Origin: Eretmocerus hayati
Taxonomy: Eukaryota > Arthropoda > Insecta > Hymenoptera > Aphelinidae
Reading direction: 5' to 3'
NCBI GenBank assembly: GCA_029851415.1
Contig: CM056743.1
Location: 64,882,186 to 64,946,185 of the forward strand
DNA length: 64,000 bases
The position numbers and the translations under genes are program-made. This document shows positions 44,101 to 56,993 of this stretch, in pieces. The notes beneath the pieces are model-generated. The model was not told the origin of the DNA. It saw nothing but the letters and a program-made list of their open reading frames with translations, and searched no databases. Numbering within the stretch: position 1 is the stretch's first letter; each line of letters opens with the position of its first letter.

Positions 44101-45140
44101 TAACCAAAACCGTAATTTTGGAGCGAATTCGAGGACACAATGTATGCACAGTGTTGGTAGTTCCGACTCTTAAACTATAAAAACACGTTAAAAATATATC
44201 CAAATTTGATGTATCCTTGTGAAAGAATCGTTTAGAAGTCGTACATCTTCATACCATGTTCTAGAATGCCAAATTTAGGGGTACGGACAGGCCACGGAAT
44301 TGACATTTCGACCCTTAATTCGCACTTTTCGACCCTTAAACGTCCAGCTAGGTCTATTCTGACTCCTTGCTAAGAAACAGCACGAAAAAATACATAGGAA
44401 AAATGTTTTGCCCGATCGATTAAGAACGCGTAGACGCGGCAACAGGCTGGGACACATTGCGAGCAACTTTCCGCGGATCTACTCATATCTCATATCCAGT
44501 AAGTACTTCGAAGCACAAAAATGACACAGGCATCCGCGCGCGTGTTAGTTGGGCGAGTTGCGCCGGCCGAGATACATCGCACGGTTAGTGTCGACGTATC
44601 TGCTCCCGCACTTTATCGCGTGAATCGCAATTTCGAGCCTTATAAGGCGGAAAAATTGAGAATATATTGTGAAGCAGAGTAGAATTGGCATGTGCAAGCA
44701 ACTTGGCAACTAACAATGCAACAAGTGTGTGGATGTGCATGGGAATATCAAAGATTGGTTGCACACATTAACCTCAAAGCCTATGAGGGATCAAGATTCA
44801 CCTTTTGATTTTGTCAACGTGGGTGAGAGTGAGTGAATAAGGCTCGAATCGCTTGAAATGCCGCACAAATCTTGGGTTGCTCCAGTTTATTTCAAAAGAT
44901 GGATGAAGAACCTGTTTCGAAAACAAAATGTGTTTCAAGAAACCAAATTCACAGGGGCATGATTAAGATTCCATCAACTTTGTCAATGTTTGATTTGAGA
45001 TGCACATATCTCATATCTGTGCTGTGCCGATAGTCCATACCAACAACATTCATCTATCCATTGAGGAAGGGGTATTCAGTGAGTCATTGCTGGACCGATC
45101 AGCTGCTGACTTGTTAACCTTAGAACTAAACTTGTTGAGC
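44101..45140. other. No gene seen
   Basis: Unique-looking AT-rich sequence between the 7-kb palindrome and the 485-bp array. It has short frames only. Confidence 0.45.
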
Positions 45141-48100
45141 TTGGAAAACAGATGGAGGTGAGCTATTTCATCGCATGGTTCAAGGGCAAATTATCTTCTC
45201 ACTAGACAAGCTTAATATCATGTTCATGAAGATGTTTCTCAAAGATTTTCAAGATTTCCATTTGTCCATATGGGAGGTCAATTCTTTCTGAAAGTAAAAT
45301 TACTGAAAGCTTGCTCTCTTCAAATTGGAGAGCTGAAAAATATGCCCAATCTTGATGATTGAAACTCATCGCACTTTGCCCTTTCATTTTCAGTACTTTC
45401 CTCCAGTAAACACCTGGATCGACCAAAATTGTATATATTCTTCCATCAGCCAGTCATTGGTGAGCAAGGTCATGCCAGGCATCACACCAATCAAGCAGCA
45501 TAGGTCCAGAAATCTCTGACCCTATTCGAGGAATCCCTATCAGTCTCACCAGTGGCATTTTTGATTTCGTTCCAGCGATTGAATGCGTTGATTACTTAGT
45601 TTACTCCTGCAACCAGTGGATGTTGTTCATGTTTCATGAGGTAAGCTGGTCCTTCTCATGTATTGATGGTTTATTCTTTTTCCACCAGAAATGTTGAATA
45701 CCACGATGATGGATGAGTTTTCCAAAGATTTCCAAGATTGCCGTCTTCAAACTTGAAAAGAGAGATTTTATCAGAACTTTCCAGTACAAAAGCTGCTGTC
45801 TTGATATTTCAGACCTGAAAGATATGCCTAATCTTGAGGTGTAGGACTAATTCCACAATGCCCTTTCCTTTTCAGTGTTTCTCCTTGAAAGTCATCCGGG
45901 TCGACCAAGATTGTAAATATTTTTCAGTGATCCAATCAGTAGTGAGCAATATGGTCATGCCAGGCACATCAGTCATGCAGTAGAGGGCCATAAGAGTCTT
46001 GCTCCTTGAAAAAAATCAGTGTCAGTCTCTCAAGATCCAGAGTTTTGGTTTCGTTCCATCGATCAAGTGAGTTGGTAACTCAGTTGTCTCCAGCAACCAT
46101 TGGATGTTCTTCATAATCCATGAGGTGAGCTGGTCCTTCTCATGGTTTGATGGTTGATTCTTTTTCCGCCAGAATCTGACAATGTCATATGATGATGATT
46201 GAGTTTTCCAAGGATTCTCAAGATTTTTATTTCTGGAAGTGTGAAATGAGACTCTTGCATGAATTTCCACAGTAAAAGCTTGCTGCCTTGAGATTCTTGA
46301 CCTGAAAAATATGTCTCATATTGAGGAGTAGGACTAATTTGACTTTGCCCTTCCCTTTTCAGTGTTTCTTCTCAAAAATCATCCGGATCGATCCATGTTG
46401 TAGATATTTCACAGTCATCCAGGCAGTAGTTAGCAGGGTCATGCCAGGCATCACATCAGTATTACAGCAGAGGCTCAGGGAAGTCTTCCTCTTCTCTCAA
46501 AATCTCCATGAGTCTCTCAACAGTCAGAATTTTGGTTTTATCTCAGCGATCAGGTGAGTTGGTAACCTAGGTCTCTCCTACAACCATGATGAATGGATGT
46601 TCCTCATCCTTCATGAGGAGAGCTATTTTATATCATGATTTGATGTTACCGTTTCCTCTCACTAGCAATGTTTCATCTCATGGTGATTGATGGAGTTTTC
46701 CAAAGATTTCCAAGATTTCTATTTTTCAAAATGGAAAATCAATTTTTTACTAAAATAATATCACTGAAAGCTCACTCTTTTCAGTTTCTGGAGCTGAAAT
46801 ATATGCGCAATGTTGATGAGTGTAACTCATTCCACTTTGTTCTGTCCTTTTCAGTGCTTCCTTCCAGTGAACACCTCGACCGACTCCAATTGTACATATC
46901 TATCAATTATCTAGTCAGTGGTGAGCTGGCTGATGCCAGGCATGCCATCAGTCTTTCACAGCAGTGGGCCAGAAAAGCATTGCTTCTCCCAAGAAATTAG
47001 GATCAGTCTCTCAAGACTTGAAGTTTTGGTTCCGTTCCAGCGATTAATTGAGTTGGTAACTCGGTTCTCTCTTGCAACCATTGGATGCTCTTCATGTTTC
47101 ATTAGGTGAGCTGGTCCTTCTCATGTTTCCATGTTTCTCCATTCCTCCACTAGAATTGTTCATTGCCATGAGTTAGGGGAAGTTTTCCAAGGATTTTCAA
47201 GATTTTTATTCTTGAAAATGAAAAATGAGATTTTCGCGGAATTTTCCACTGTGAAAGCTTGCTGTCTTGAGATTCGGTACCTGAAAAATGTGTGTCATCT
47301 TGAGTAGTAGGACTAATTTGACTTTGCCCTTCTCTTTTCAGTGTTTCTTCTTAAAAACCATCTGGATCAATCCATGTTGTAGATATTCCAATGTCATCCA
47401 GTCAGTGGTGAGCAAGGTCATGCCAGGCATCACATCAGTCTTACAGCAGAGGGCCAGAGAAGTCTTTCTCTCCTCTCAAAATCTCCATTAGTCTCTCAAC
47501 AGTCAAAATTTTGGTTTCGTCCCATCAATAAGGGGAGTTGGTAACTTAGTTCCCTCCTGAAACCATTATAGGTTCCTCATGCTTCATGAGGTGAGCTGGT
47601 CCTTCAAATGTTTAGATGGTTTCTTCTTTTTCCTCCAGAATTGTTCAATATCATAATGATAGACAAGTTTTCCAAAGTTTTTCACTTCTGAGAATGAAAA
47701 TTAAGATTTCAGCAGGAATTTCCTCTGTAAAAGCTTGCTGTCTCGACATTCTGGACCTGGAAAATATGCTTCATCTTGAGGAGTAGGACTAATTTCCTTC
47801 TGCCCTTCTCTTTCCAGTGTTACTTCCTGAAAGTCACCCGGGTCGACCCAAATTGTGAATATTTGTCCCTCAAGCAGTGATCAGTGAGGAAGGTGACGCC
47901 AGGCATAACATTGGCCATGCGGCAGAGGGACAGAAAAGTCCTGCTTTTATCATGAAATCATTATGAGTTCCTCAAGAGTCAAAGTTTCGGTTCCGTTCCA
48001 GCGATTGGGTGAGTTGATAACCTAGGTCTCTTCTACAGCCATGCATTGAATTTTCTCCATGCTGCATGTGGAGAGCGGTTCCATATCGTGATTTGATGAT

Positions 48101-49500
48101 CCTGTTTTCTCTCACTAGAAAAGTTCCATGTCATGGTGAATGAAGAAGTTCTCCAAAAATTCTCAAGATTTCCAATTTTTGAAATGGAAAATCAATTTTT
48201 TTCAAAACTGAGATCACTGATAGCTCGCTCTCTTTTGACTCTGGATCTGAAAAATATGCTTAATCTTGATGAGTGAAATTCATTCCACTTTTCTTTTTCC
48301 TTTTCAGTGCTTTTGTCCAGTAAACACCTAGATCGACCCCAATTTTAGATATTTATCAATCGATTAGTCAGTAGTGAGCTGTTTGATGCCAGACACCACA
48401 ATAATCAAGCAGCATAGGTCCAGGAATCACTTGCCCTTCTTGAAAAATCTGTATCAGTGTCTGAGCAGTGAAATTTTGGGCTTTGTTCCAGCAATTAGGT
48501 GAGTTAGTTATTTATTGTTAGTTTTTCCTGCAACCATTAGATGTTCTGAGCTGGTTCATCTCATTGGTATTGATGTTCCTTCATTCTTCCACCACAGTTG
48601 GTTAATGTCATGATGAGGGATAAGTTTTCCAAAGATTTTCAAGATTTTCACTTTTGCAAATGAAAATTGAGATTTTCCAGAAATTTCCACTCTAAAAGCT
48701 TGCTCTCTCGAGATTCTGGACCTGGAAAATATGCCTCATCTTGAGGAGTAGGGCCAATTTCACTCTGCCTTTTTCTTCCCAGTGTTTCTCCTTGGAAGTC
48801 ACCCGGGTCGACCGAAATTGTAAATATTTGTCACTCAGGCAGTGAGCTGTGAGCAAGTTGACGCCAGGCATCACATTTGTCGAGCAGGATAGGTGCAGAA
48901 AAGTCTCGCTCTTCTCAAGAACTCTGTATCAGTGTGTCAGCAGTGAATTTTTGATTCTGTCCCAGCGATCAATAGGTGAGCTGTTGGTAATGCAGTTCTC
49001 TCCTGAGTTATTGGATACTCTCCTTGTTGTTTCATGAAGATAGCTATTTCATTTGATATTGAAGAGACTATTCATTTACTTTTAGAAATTTTGATTGTAT
49101 TGATGATTAGTTTGTTTCTGAAAGACTTCTTAGATGTCCATTGCTCAACACAAATATTCCAAAACTAGTTGTAGTAAAAGCTTGCTTCCCTCAGATCTTG
49201 GACCTGTAAAATTTTACCCACCTCCAGTAGTGAAACTCATCCAACTCAAATTACTCTTTTTCAGTGCTTTACTTGTGATACCACCTGGGTTCAGGAGCTG
49301 AATATCATCAAATTCCAACGATGCTACCCTCAGTGTATTGTGCACACTCGCTCTACTCCTCCTGTAATTTGCTCTACTCTGGAACACTCTTCTGGAAGTG
49401 CCATTATGATGTAGACTCATCACGATGCATGAAATACATAGAGCTCCCATGAATGTTTGCACATGATTTGTAATGATGATAAGTCAGAGAAATAAAAATT
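45140..49500 (+). repeat. Nine-copy tandem array of about 485-bp units with splice-like signals
   Basis: Units recur at 474-492 bp. A CCYTTTTCAG-TG acceptor-like site is found near 45394, 45876, 46361, 46855, 47340, 47817, 48306, 48782 and 49263. Most units also have a donor-like GTGAGTTGGTAA about 190 bp later and/or a second one, CATGAGGTGAGCTGG, about 250 bp later. The segment after the acceptor is open in some copies (46363-46553 and part of 47342-47491) but has stops in others, and its length is not a multiple of three. Copies are diverged. The array may be duplicated exons of a non-coding or decayed gene. Confidence 0.7.
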
Positions 49501-49677
49501 CAAATTACAATCATGAGTTAATGCATCTAGCCTCTGGGCCTCAAATTTCTCGCTGAATCAAGTGAGAGCAATCGATTTTGCTTGTCTTGTTTCCTTCGTT
49601 GAATGACTATTCTTCATTCATCAGAAATTGACAAGCAGATTTTTTTCGAATCCTTGAAAGATCTCATCAATATTCAC

Positions 49678-50813
49678 TAGGGTGGGCCGAAAAATGACTT
49701 TTTTTGAGAATCGATACGGGCTAGTGCGCAAAAGTTAGGTTTCTATATGTAGATGTGAAAAAATTTTTGCTGGGCGCTGAGAAATGAGATTTTAGGTTCG
49801 AGCAAGAGCCATCAAGCTTTCATCAAAATTAACGTAGATTTAAATAGGAATGTGCCTAATTCGGCACTTGTTTCTTCCTAACTTTGCTTGTATTTCTGGC
49901 GCATCTGAACATTTTTGAACGTACTTTAGCTCATTTGAAAGCTTGTTTCAAAACCTACAAAATGAGCTGAAGTACGTCCAATTTCAACTAATCCAAGCCA
50001 ATCTATCTCAACTTTCCCAAAAAGTGATCATTATTAAAAATCCCGAAAATGGGGCGATTCTCCCTTCAAACTTTGCTTGTATTTCTGGTGCATCTGAACA
50101 TTTTTGAACGTACTTTAGCTCATTTTAAAGCTTGTTTTAAAACCTACAAAATGAGCTAAAGTACGTCCAATTTCGATCAACCCGAGCCAATCTATCTCAA
50201 TTTTTCTAAAAAGTGATTAGTTTTGAAAAATCCGAAAATAAGCGACTTCCCCCTCCCGCCTCACTCCTTTCAAAACTCGACATGGAAAAGTTGAGATAGA
50301 TTGGCTCGGGTTGATCGAAATTGGACGTACTTTAGCTCATTTTGTAGGTTTTAAAACAAGCTTTAAAATGAGCTAAAGTACGTTCAAAAATGTTCAGATG
50401 CACCAGAAATACAAGCAAAGTTTGAAGGGAGAATCGCCCCATTTTCGGGATTTTTAATAATGATCACTTTTTGGGAAAGTTGAGATAGATTGGCTTGGAT
50501 TAGTTGAAATTGGACGTACTTCAGCTCATTTTGTAGGTTTTGAAACAAGCTTTCAAATGAGCTAAAGTACGTTCAAAAATGTTCAGATGCGCCAGAAATA
50601 CAAGCAAAGTTAGGAAGAAAAAAGTGCCGAATTAGGCACATTCCTATTTAAATCTACGTTAATTTTGATAAAAGCTTGATGGCTCTTGCTCGAACCTAAA
50701 ATCTCATTTCTCAGCGCCCAGCAAAAATTTTTTCACATCTACATATAGAAACCTAACTTTTGCGCACTAGCCCGTATCGATTCTCAAAAAAAGTCATTTT
50801 TCGGCCCACCCTA
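49678..50813. mobile_element. hAT-type foldback with 8-bp target duplication
   Basis: Ends TAGGGTGGGCCGAAAAATGA and its reverse complement. The flanks ATATTCAC at 49670-49677 and 50814-50821 are identical 8-mers, diagnostic of hAT-type insertion. The arms are nearly perfect inverted copies to the centre near 50245, and each arm contains two tandem copies of a roughly 175-bp module (for example around TTTGCTTGTATTTCTGG). No coding capacity. Confidence 0.92.
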
Positions 50814-50821
50814 ATATTCAC

Positions 50822-52700
50822 CTATCCCACTGTGGCACTGTTCCACATTTTCTGGTGAGATCCATCCAGTATCACTCCAGTCAAAAGAGATGCTAGAACA
50901 ATTTCTCTCAATGTTAGCCTTACCATATCAACCTGGGATATGTTCTATCCATAAGGTGTCAAGAGATGAAGATTAATCTCTATCTTCGATATCAGTGAAC
51001 GCATCTTTGGTCAAGCACGGATATGACTCTGGGATCAAGTTTTCAATTACACTCTCCACTAGCTAACTTGAGCATGTGGCCACAATTTACAATCTGACTA
51101 TTCAATCCAAGCTTTCATGCAAGAACACACAATCTACTCTAGCAAATTTGTCAAAATTATAGTAAGTCTCACACTTATGCATTGGGTAATCAAGTTCAGA
51201 AGAATCGGTACAACATATCCAAGTCAGCTGGTGGAGATGTCACAGAGACCTATGTAATTATTCTTAGATCCTATAATTGTCAAACACAGGGAATACGATC
51301 CAGAATCATGAACTTTTGCAGCACATGACTATCGAACTCGTTGATTGAACCTAAAAATTCTGAAGGCCAAAAAATTTTGGCGAAATTTGAGATGCATTTC
51401 AGAGATTTCCAAATGCATGGATAAATAAATCATCGCACAAAAACCATTTGCTGGATTAATATTTTCACAAAAATATCGTGCAGAGAGTAAACTCTGCGCT
51501 GAACAACTCGTCATCTTTTCTGATTTTATGCTGCTCGTCCACCGACTTGCAGACGACCGTCGAGGAAACTCCTCCTTCGACACGGCCCCCACCACGCATG
51601 CCTGGAGGGGCTTTAGGGGAAGCATTACACTACGCTCGACACCCCTGCTTGTGGGCTTGAATTTGAACACCTCCTCTGGTGCTGAGTTAATGTCATCTAT
51701 TGCTTCATCAATATTCTCGTGGGGCGAAACAGAAACCCCAGCAAAGTGAGCGTTCAACTCATCCGGTGTGAAACCATGAAGTTTTTACTCTTTGCTCTTG
51801 GGCAAGAGGCGGAGATTGCGCATCTGTTCCCAGATGTTTTTGCCTTGATCAAAACCATGTATTTCATTGCAAAAAAAAATTCCTGAGATTGACTGTTTTC
51901 GCTGCCTGATCTTATATATGGAATCGGTTTGACGAACAGTTCACTGATGAAGTCGCCGACAGGGAATAATCACTTGCATTGGAATTAAGATTGATCATTG
52001 TTCCTGCACCTGACTGATTTTGGACCGCAAATCTTTATAATACCTATGTATGCAGGGCCTCGTTGCCCATTCGGTTTCCCTGAATAAAATAAAATAAAAT
52101 ATTTGGAGAGATCTGAATCTTTCCCTCCTAATTAAGTACTTTCCAGACATACAAGGAGGATAATCATTCTGAAAAATGGAGCGGAAATGAGAAAAATCGA
52201 TTTTTTTATAACGCCACCAGATAATTTCAGTTCTCATTGAAATCTATCCCCGGAACGTCCCTGAGACGAACCCAACAAAATGTCCCACGTTCACACTGCT
52301 CACACTTTTTTTGCCAAAATGACCCACCGGGAGCGTTCATCAAATCACGGTGGGATCAAGCGCGAAAATTGGACGATCCTTGGCAACCTCGAAGCATTCA
52401 CAGGATCTCACTCCAAGCCACAATTTCTCCTCACAGTTGGAAGACACCAAGACTACGGAACTTTTTGACGTATTCGGGTTTGGTAAGTGATCTCTCTGGG
52501 AGCAATCCACTCAGATTTTGAGAGGAATCTATCAGGAACCGAAATTGTGGCACATGTGCAAGGAGTAGAAATCCACAATTCAACATCCAGGAATTGCTGA
52601 AGGAGAGACAGCTTGAGACATGCACAAGCGTTCTGAAAATATTCCTCGCTCGCGGAGGATACAATTCTCCTGAAAAGAAAATGTATATAATAAAATCATA
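50822..52700. other. No confident gene; holds a Polinton-end-like motif
   Basis: Short frames only. Bases 51890-51935 resemble the outer Polinton arm end on the same strand as the right arm (CTGCCTGATCTTATATATGG versus CTGTCTGATCTTACATGG), about 75% alike over 46 bp. A stretch at 51580-51650 resembles 56850-56930 in reverse orientation. Confidence 0.4.
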
Positions 52701-52707
52701 CCCCGCT

Positions 52708-53624
52708 CCAGTACCGGTCAAAAGTTTTAGCTTAACCGAAAATTTCTTCTTTTAATTTCGTGAGTTGAAGTACTTGGCTCTATTTGACAGTGGAGGTCTC
52801 TTTCAGAGTTCATCTTGAAGGTTAAAGCACGTACTCTGGGATGGCATCATCCATTTTTATCCACACGGATTGAGATCTTTACAATTTGAGTTCGGTGAAG
52901 TGTCAATTTCGACAATTTTTGAGAGAATCTTTTGGCTCGTGCCGATTTGAGCCATAAGAATGTTCCAAAATGAGAGTTGCAAGATACAAAAGTAGAAGTC
53001 TAGAGCTCCAATAACCGTTCTTGAACGCCCCTCTACGCTACTTCCAGTCCGAGCTATGACATTTTCTCTGAGGGAAGATTTTTCGCAAAAACTAGCACCT
53101 GTATTCAAAAATGATGAGAGAATTCACTTCTTGGGGCATACTTCGAAAGTTTCTCGTTTTCTTGATCAAGATATAGATCATATATAACAGAAATGATAAT
53201 TATACTTCATAAAAATGCATCTTTGTACCTCTCTCGACTTGGAATGCTTTTTTTGCGGAAAATCTCCCCTCAGAGAAAATGTCATAGCTCGGATTAGCAG
53301 TGGCATAGAAGGACGTTCATGAACAGATTTTGAAACTCAAGACTTGTACTTCTATATCTTCTAATTCTCATATTGGAACATGTGGCTTAAATTGGGACGA
53401 GCCAAAAGATACTCTCAAAAATCGTCGAAATTGACACCTCTCCAAGCTCAAATTGTGAAGATTTCGATCTGTGTAGATAAGAATAGATAATGCCATCTTA
53501 GAATACGAGAGAACCCGTCAAAATAATTTCTAGAAGAATCCTCCACGGTCAAATAGAGCCAAGTAGTTCAACTCACAAGATTTAGAGAAAAATTTGGGTT
53601 AGCTTAAACTTGTGACCGGCAGTG
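52708..53624. mobile_element. Foldback with Tc1/mariner-like ends
   Basis: The right end is TTGTGACCGGCAGTG followed by TA; the left end is the degenerate inverse CAGTACCGGTCAAAAGTTT. The arms are inverted over more than 400 bp, for example GAGAAAATGTCATAGCTCGG at 53273 against CCGAGCTATGACATTTTCTC at 53048. CACTGCCGGTCAAAAGTTT-type ends are common in Tc1-like MITEs of insects. No transposase remains. Confidence 0.75.
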
Positions 53625-54280
53625 TATAATATAAGTTGGGAGGAACGGACGAACTGCGAGGCAGTCATTACTGGGTTTTTGATATCTTTCCGATAGCTTT
53701 GTGGTTCTATATGGGGTGTATGTTCCCTAGACAATTAGAGTGACGGAAGGCTCGTCAAGAAATCTTGCTTCAATAACGATTGCCTTGCAATCCAGCCGTT
53801 CCTACCATCATATATAAGAAATGCATAGTTAGGGAGATGATCGAAGATACTTTCTCGCAAAAGAATGCGATCACCCATATACCAGCCTCGTGAGATGGTA
53901 ACGGGGGTTTCAGAAGACTTTTTGATAGCTGAGCTGTGTTTCGCATCTTGTCTGAGAGCTGAGACGATTTCAATGGAATAAGTCATTTGAATTCAGCAAA
54001 AGAGGTCACAAGATTTCGCAGGGGATTCCGTTCAGCAGGCCAGGATCCGCGAGGCCTGTTACGAGCGTGGATCTTCATATTTTGACCCACTGGATCAAGA
54101 AGATGGTCCAAAACGAGATATGGGACCCACCTATTTCAGATGAATTGTTTCCTCGTGGGACGATTCCTTCGTATACCCAGATTGATGAGCTCATCAAGTG
54201 CTAACTTGACATCCTAATGAGCCTTAACGTCATAAGATAAGAATTGAATATTGGATTGTTAAGATGAAACCATACGTTAC

Positions 54281-55041
54281 CTAAGAGTTTCATCGGTGTA
54301 GAAATTCGTGGAGCAAATGGTACATATGAATGATTGAATATTTGCATGTCCATCCAGGTGTACGATGAGGTCAGAGCTCGAAAAAAATTTATCATGGCAG
54401 ACAGGACAGAAATAGTACTCTTGCTCCGAACTCATATGAGAGCAAATTTTATGCTTCAAGACATCCAAGTAAGATCCAAACTGTTGCAAACAAATAGCAC
54501 AGATATCAGGCATGTTAAGAACAAAAGATTCCACCAACATTCGAAGCCTGAAGTGGTACGCGGATTTGGAGTTGGATTTGGAAATTTTCATGGCTGTATT
54601 CTGCGGATTGAAGCTTTCGGGTATATTTTCATCCTCTTCCTTCATCTCTATCAATCCCGCTCGGCTTGCGATTCCGTTTCCTCCACCATCAATTCTGTTG
54701 ATTCGTATTAAGGGATCATTTTCTATCAATCTCATCTGCTCCTCGATGTTTTCCCCATTTTTGTTCTCTGTTTCGTCATTGTACTCATCTTCTTGATATG
54801 AAATTTGTCGTGAAATTCTGGAAAACTGATGATGCGAGGACTTCCGATCACTTCTCTTCGTTGAACGCGTGTTAGAAGATCTCTCAGAGTATCCAGCGGT
54901 CTTAGTGTCAGAAAAACTAAATTGTTCCGGAGTGTTGGCAGTCTGGAGTCGCTTCTCTCTAATACTTCCACTTATGTACATTTTCGAGCCACTGGCTACC
55001 AAGATTGAAGATCGATCATCACTTTCTGATAAATTCGTGTC
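54281..55041 (-). CDS. Exon of a C2H2 zinc-finger gene
   Basis: An internal exon on the minus strand. The acceptor CATTCCAG lies just upstream of 55041 and the donor GTAACG starts at 54280. The frame is open throughout, about 253 codons. The first two thirds are polar and probably disordered, with a Glu/Asn-rich patch. The end holds Cys2-His2 fingers: CAICLQQF with a His pair, CPVCHDKFF...HLDGH, and a third finger beginning CTICSTNF that is cut at the donor and must continue in the next exon. Probably a host transcription factor or a domesticated gene. Neighbouring exons were not identified with confidence. Confidence 0.65.
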
Positions 55042-55654
55042 CTGGAATGATGTTGACCTATCAACTATTCAAAAATTACAGATAAATCAGCAATAATCAT
55101 CTCTAACAACCATTCCCTGATGCCGAGACCTGAGACTTTCATTGCAGACTACGATAGAAGTGGACGTATGCATGGATTGGTCCCTCCAAAGATCATATGA
55201 AAACGTGGGCGCTCGGGACGGGTTGTCCAGGAGCTGACGGAATGAATAATGGTTATAAACAAATGTCAAATGTCGCTAAGTTCAAAAGTGGCAAAGTGAT
55301 GACGATTTTGAGCTGGAATCAAACGGAACTGGCACAGGCATGCGGTGATATGAACTTCCGCGGAATGTGGCACGATTCATTACTCAATCCCCCCCCCCCC
55401 CATTGCTCGGAAAATCCACGAGCAAAATGTCGCTGGAATGGAAAATAGCCCAGTTTTAGCGGATTGGGTTGACAAGATCCAGCGAAACGCGTATATATCA
55501 GCGATACACTGAATCTAGGGAGCGCATAGCAATTTCTCCTCCCAATCTGACTGGTGCTAAATATCAACAGAGGAACCCTGACTGTGATTCTGTATTCCTT
55601 TGAGACTTCTTTTTTGGGTTCCTCAGAATTTGCAACCGATAGAAGGTTATGCCT
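55042..55654. other. No gene seen
   Basis: Probably intron or flank of the zinc-finger gene. A C-rich homopolymer lies at 55389-55400. Nothing else is recognised. Confidence 0.4.
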
Positions 55655-56345
55655 GAGCACCTAGATGTCCCTCAGGATTTACTACTGCGGAGTAAGTAAG
55701 CGGAAATCGGGGAGACAGGCAGGAATCAGCGGGATAGATGAGTTCAGAGAGTAAATGATGAGTGATCCTCCCCTTCCACTCGGGCCACACATCAACGAAT
55801 CTATCCGGAGAGTGTTTTCTCTCTCCTCAGAATCTCCTGAGTCCCTACAGAATAATCTGGTGAACAGTGTTCTTTTACCGTGGAGCTAGGGCCCAACTAG
55901 GTGTGTGGATGAGTGTCAACACTTCCAACGAGTCCAGGATGACATGTTGCATCATTTTCGAGCATCTAGAATTCCTTCAGATTTCATCACCACCGGGCAA
56001 GTGGACGGAAACCGACGAGATACGAGGAACTAACGGAATACGAGATTCAGAGAGTGGATGATGATTGATCCTCCCACTTGAACCCGTGCCAAAGATCAAC
56101 GACAGAATCCAGAGTGTGTTTCCTCTCTTCTCTGAGACTCCTGAGTCCCTCTGAATTCATAACTACATGGAATTGGGTGGAAACCAATTTAATGAATGCA
56201 AACACCGTTAACGAGTCTGAAATGAGATAATCTCACATTTATGAGCATCTAGAGTCCCTTCAGATTCAATTATAGCCGGACAAGTGGATGGGAACCGGCG
56301 AGGGACGAGGAGCTAGCAAAATCCAATATTCAAGGAGTGGGTCCC
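55655..56345. repeat. Tandem repeat of about 295 bp, 2.3 copies
   Basis: The block beginning GAGCATCTAGARTYCCTTCAG recurs at about 55658, 55962 and 56255, each followed by a variable AAGTGGAYGG stretch. The first two also share GATTGATCCTCCC-like and GAGACTCCTGAGTCCCT-like blocks. Copies are about 70-80% alike by eye. Non-coding. Confidence 0.65.
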
Positions 56346-56854
56346 TCAGAACATGTACTTGCGAATTCATTAAATAACACACACATCTCTAACAATATCC
56401 GAAAGAACTAGAGATTGCTTGCAGTACTCACCATCCGTTGGTGAGAATCAAGCTCTGATCATTGAGAGAAGGAATAGGGAACTCGCATGGTTGAGCGTTT
56501 GCCATTATGAAACAAAAAAATTCAATTGTAAAAAAAATACGTGAACGCGTGCTGAACAGCAAAGCGAGTTGACTGTATTTTACATGAAACAATTTACTAC
56601 ACAAACATCCAAGTTAGCCAGACACTGACGAGTGCGCTGGGCAATGCACGTACGAACCGACGGATATCTATAACGCGTAGTGCGAGCGAGCGCCATGAAA
56701 GTCAAACCGATATATTACAAATATATGGGACATATGAGCTCGTTGCAGAAGGCACGAGCAATTCACCAAAGCTGCGCGATGGTCAGCTGGTGGACTCGCG
56801 GGGGGTATACAGCGGGGCAACAATGTCCAGCTGCTCGAGGCAGGGCAGTCAAGC

Positions 56855-56993
56855 GTGGTAGAGTCCTTCCCCTCAAGCCCCTCCAGTCATGTGTAGAGCG
56901 CGCCGCGGCGTCGCAAGGAAGGGGCTCCTTTGCCGTGAGCCGCGACGCTCTCTGCACTCGACTGGAGGGGCTTGAGGGGAGGGACTCTACTAC
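56855..56993. repeat. GC-rich hairpin with 34-bp arms
   Basis: Arms 56855-56888 and 56960-56993 are inverted copies of GTAGAGTCCYTCCCCTCAAG and the following CCCCTCCAGTC, around a 71-bp GC-rich loop. The surrounding 400 bp is much richer in G+C and CpG than its neighbours. A related arm sequence lies near 51590-51640 in the other orientation. Confidence 0.75.

Noticed and set aside
45140..49500. Mutually exclusive coding exons like an immune-receptor cluster
   Set aside because: Several copies have stops or lost donors, and the exon-like segment is not a multiple of three.
54334..54796. Plus-strand frames over 54.3-54.8 kb
   Set aside because: Shadows of the minus-strand zinc-finger exon, with no features of their own.
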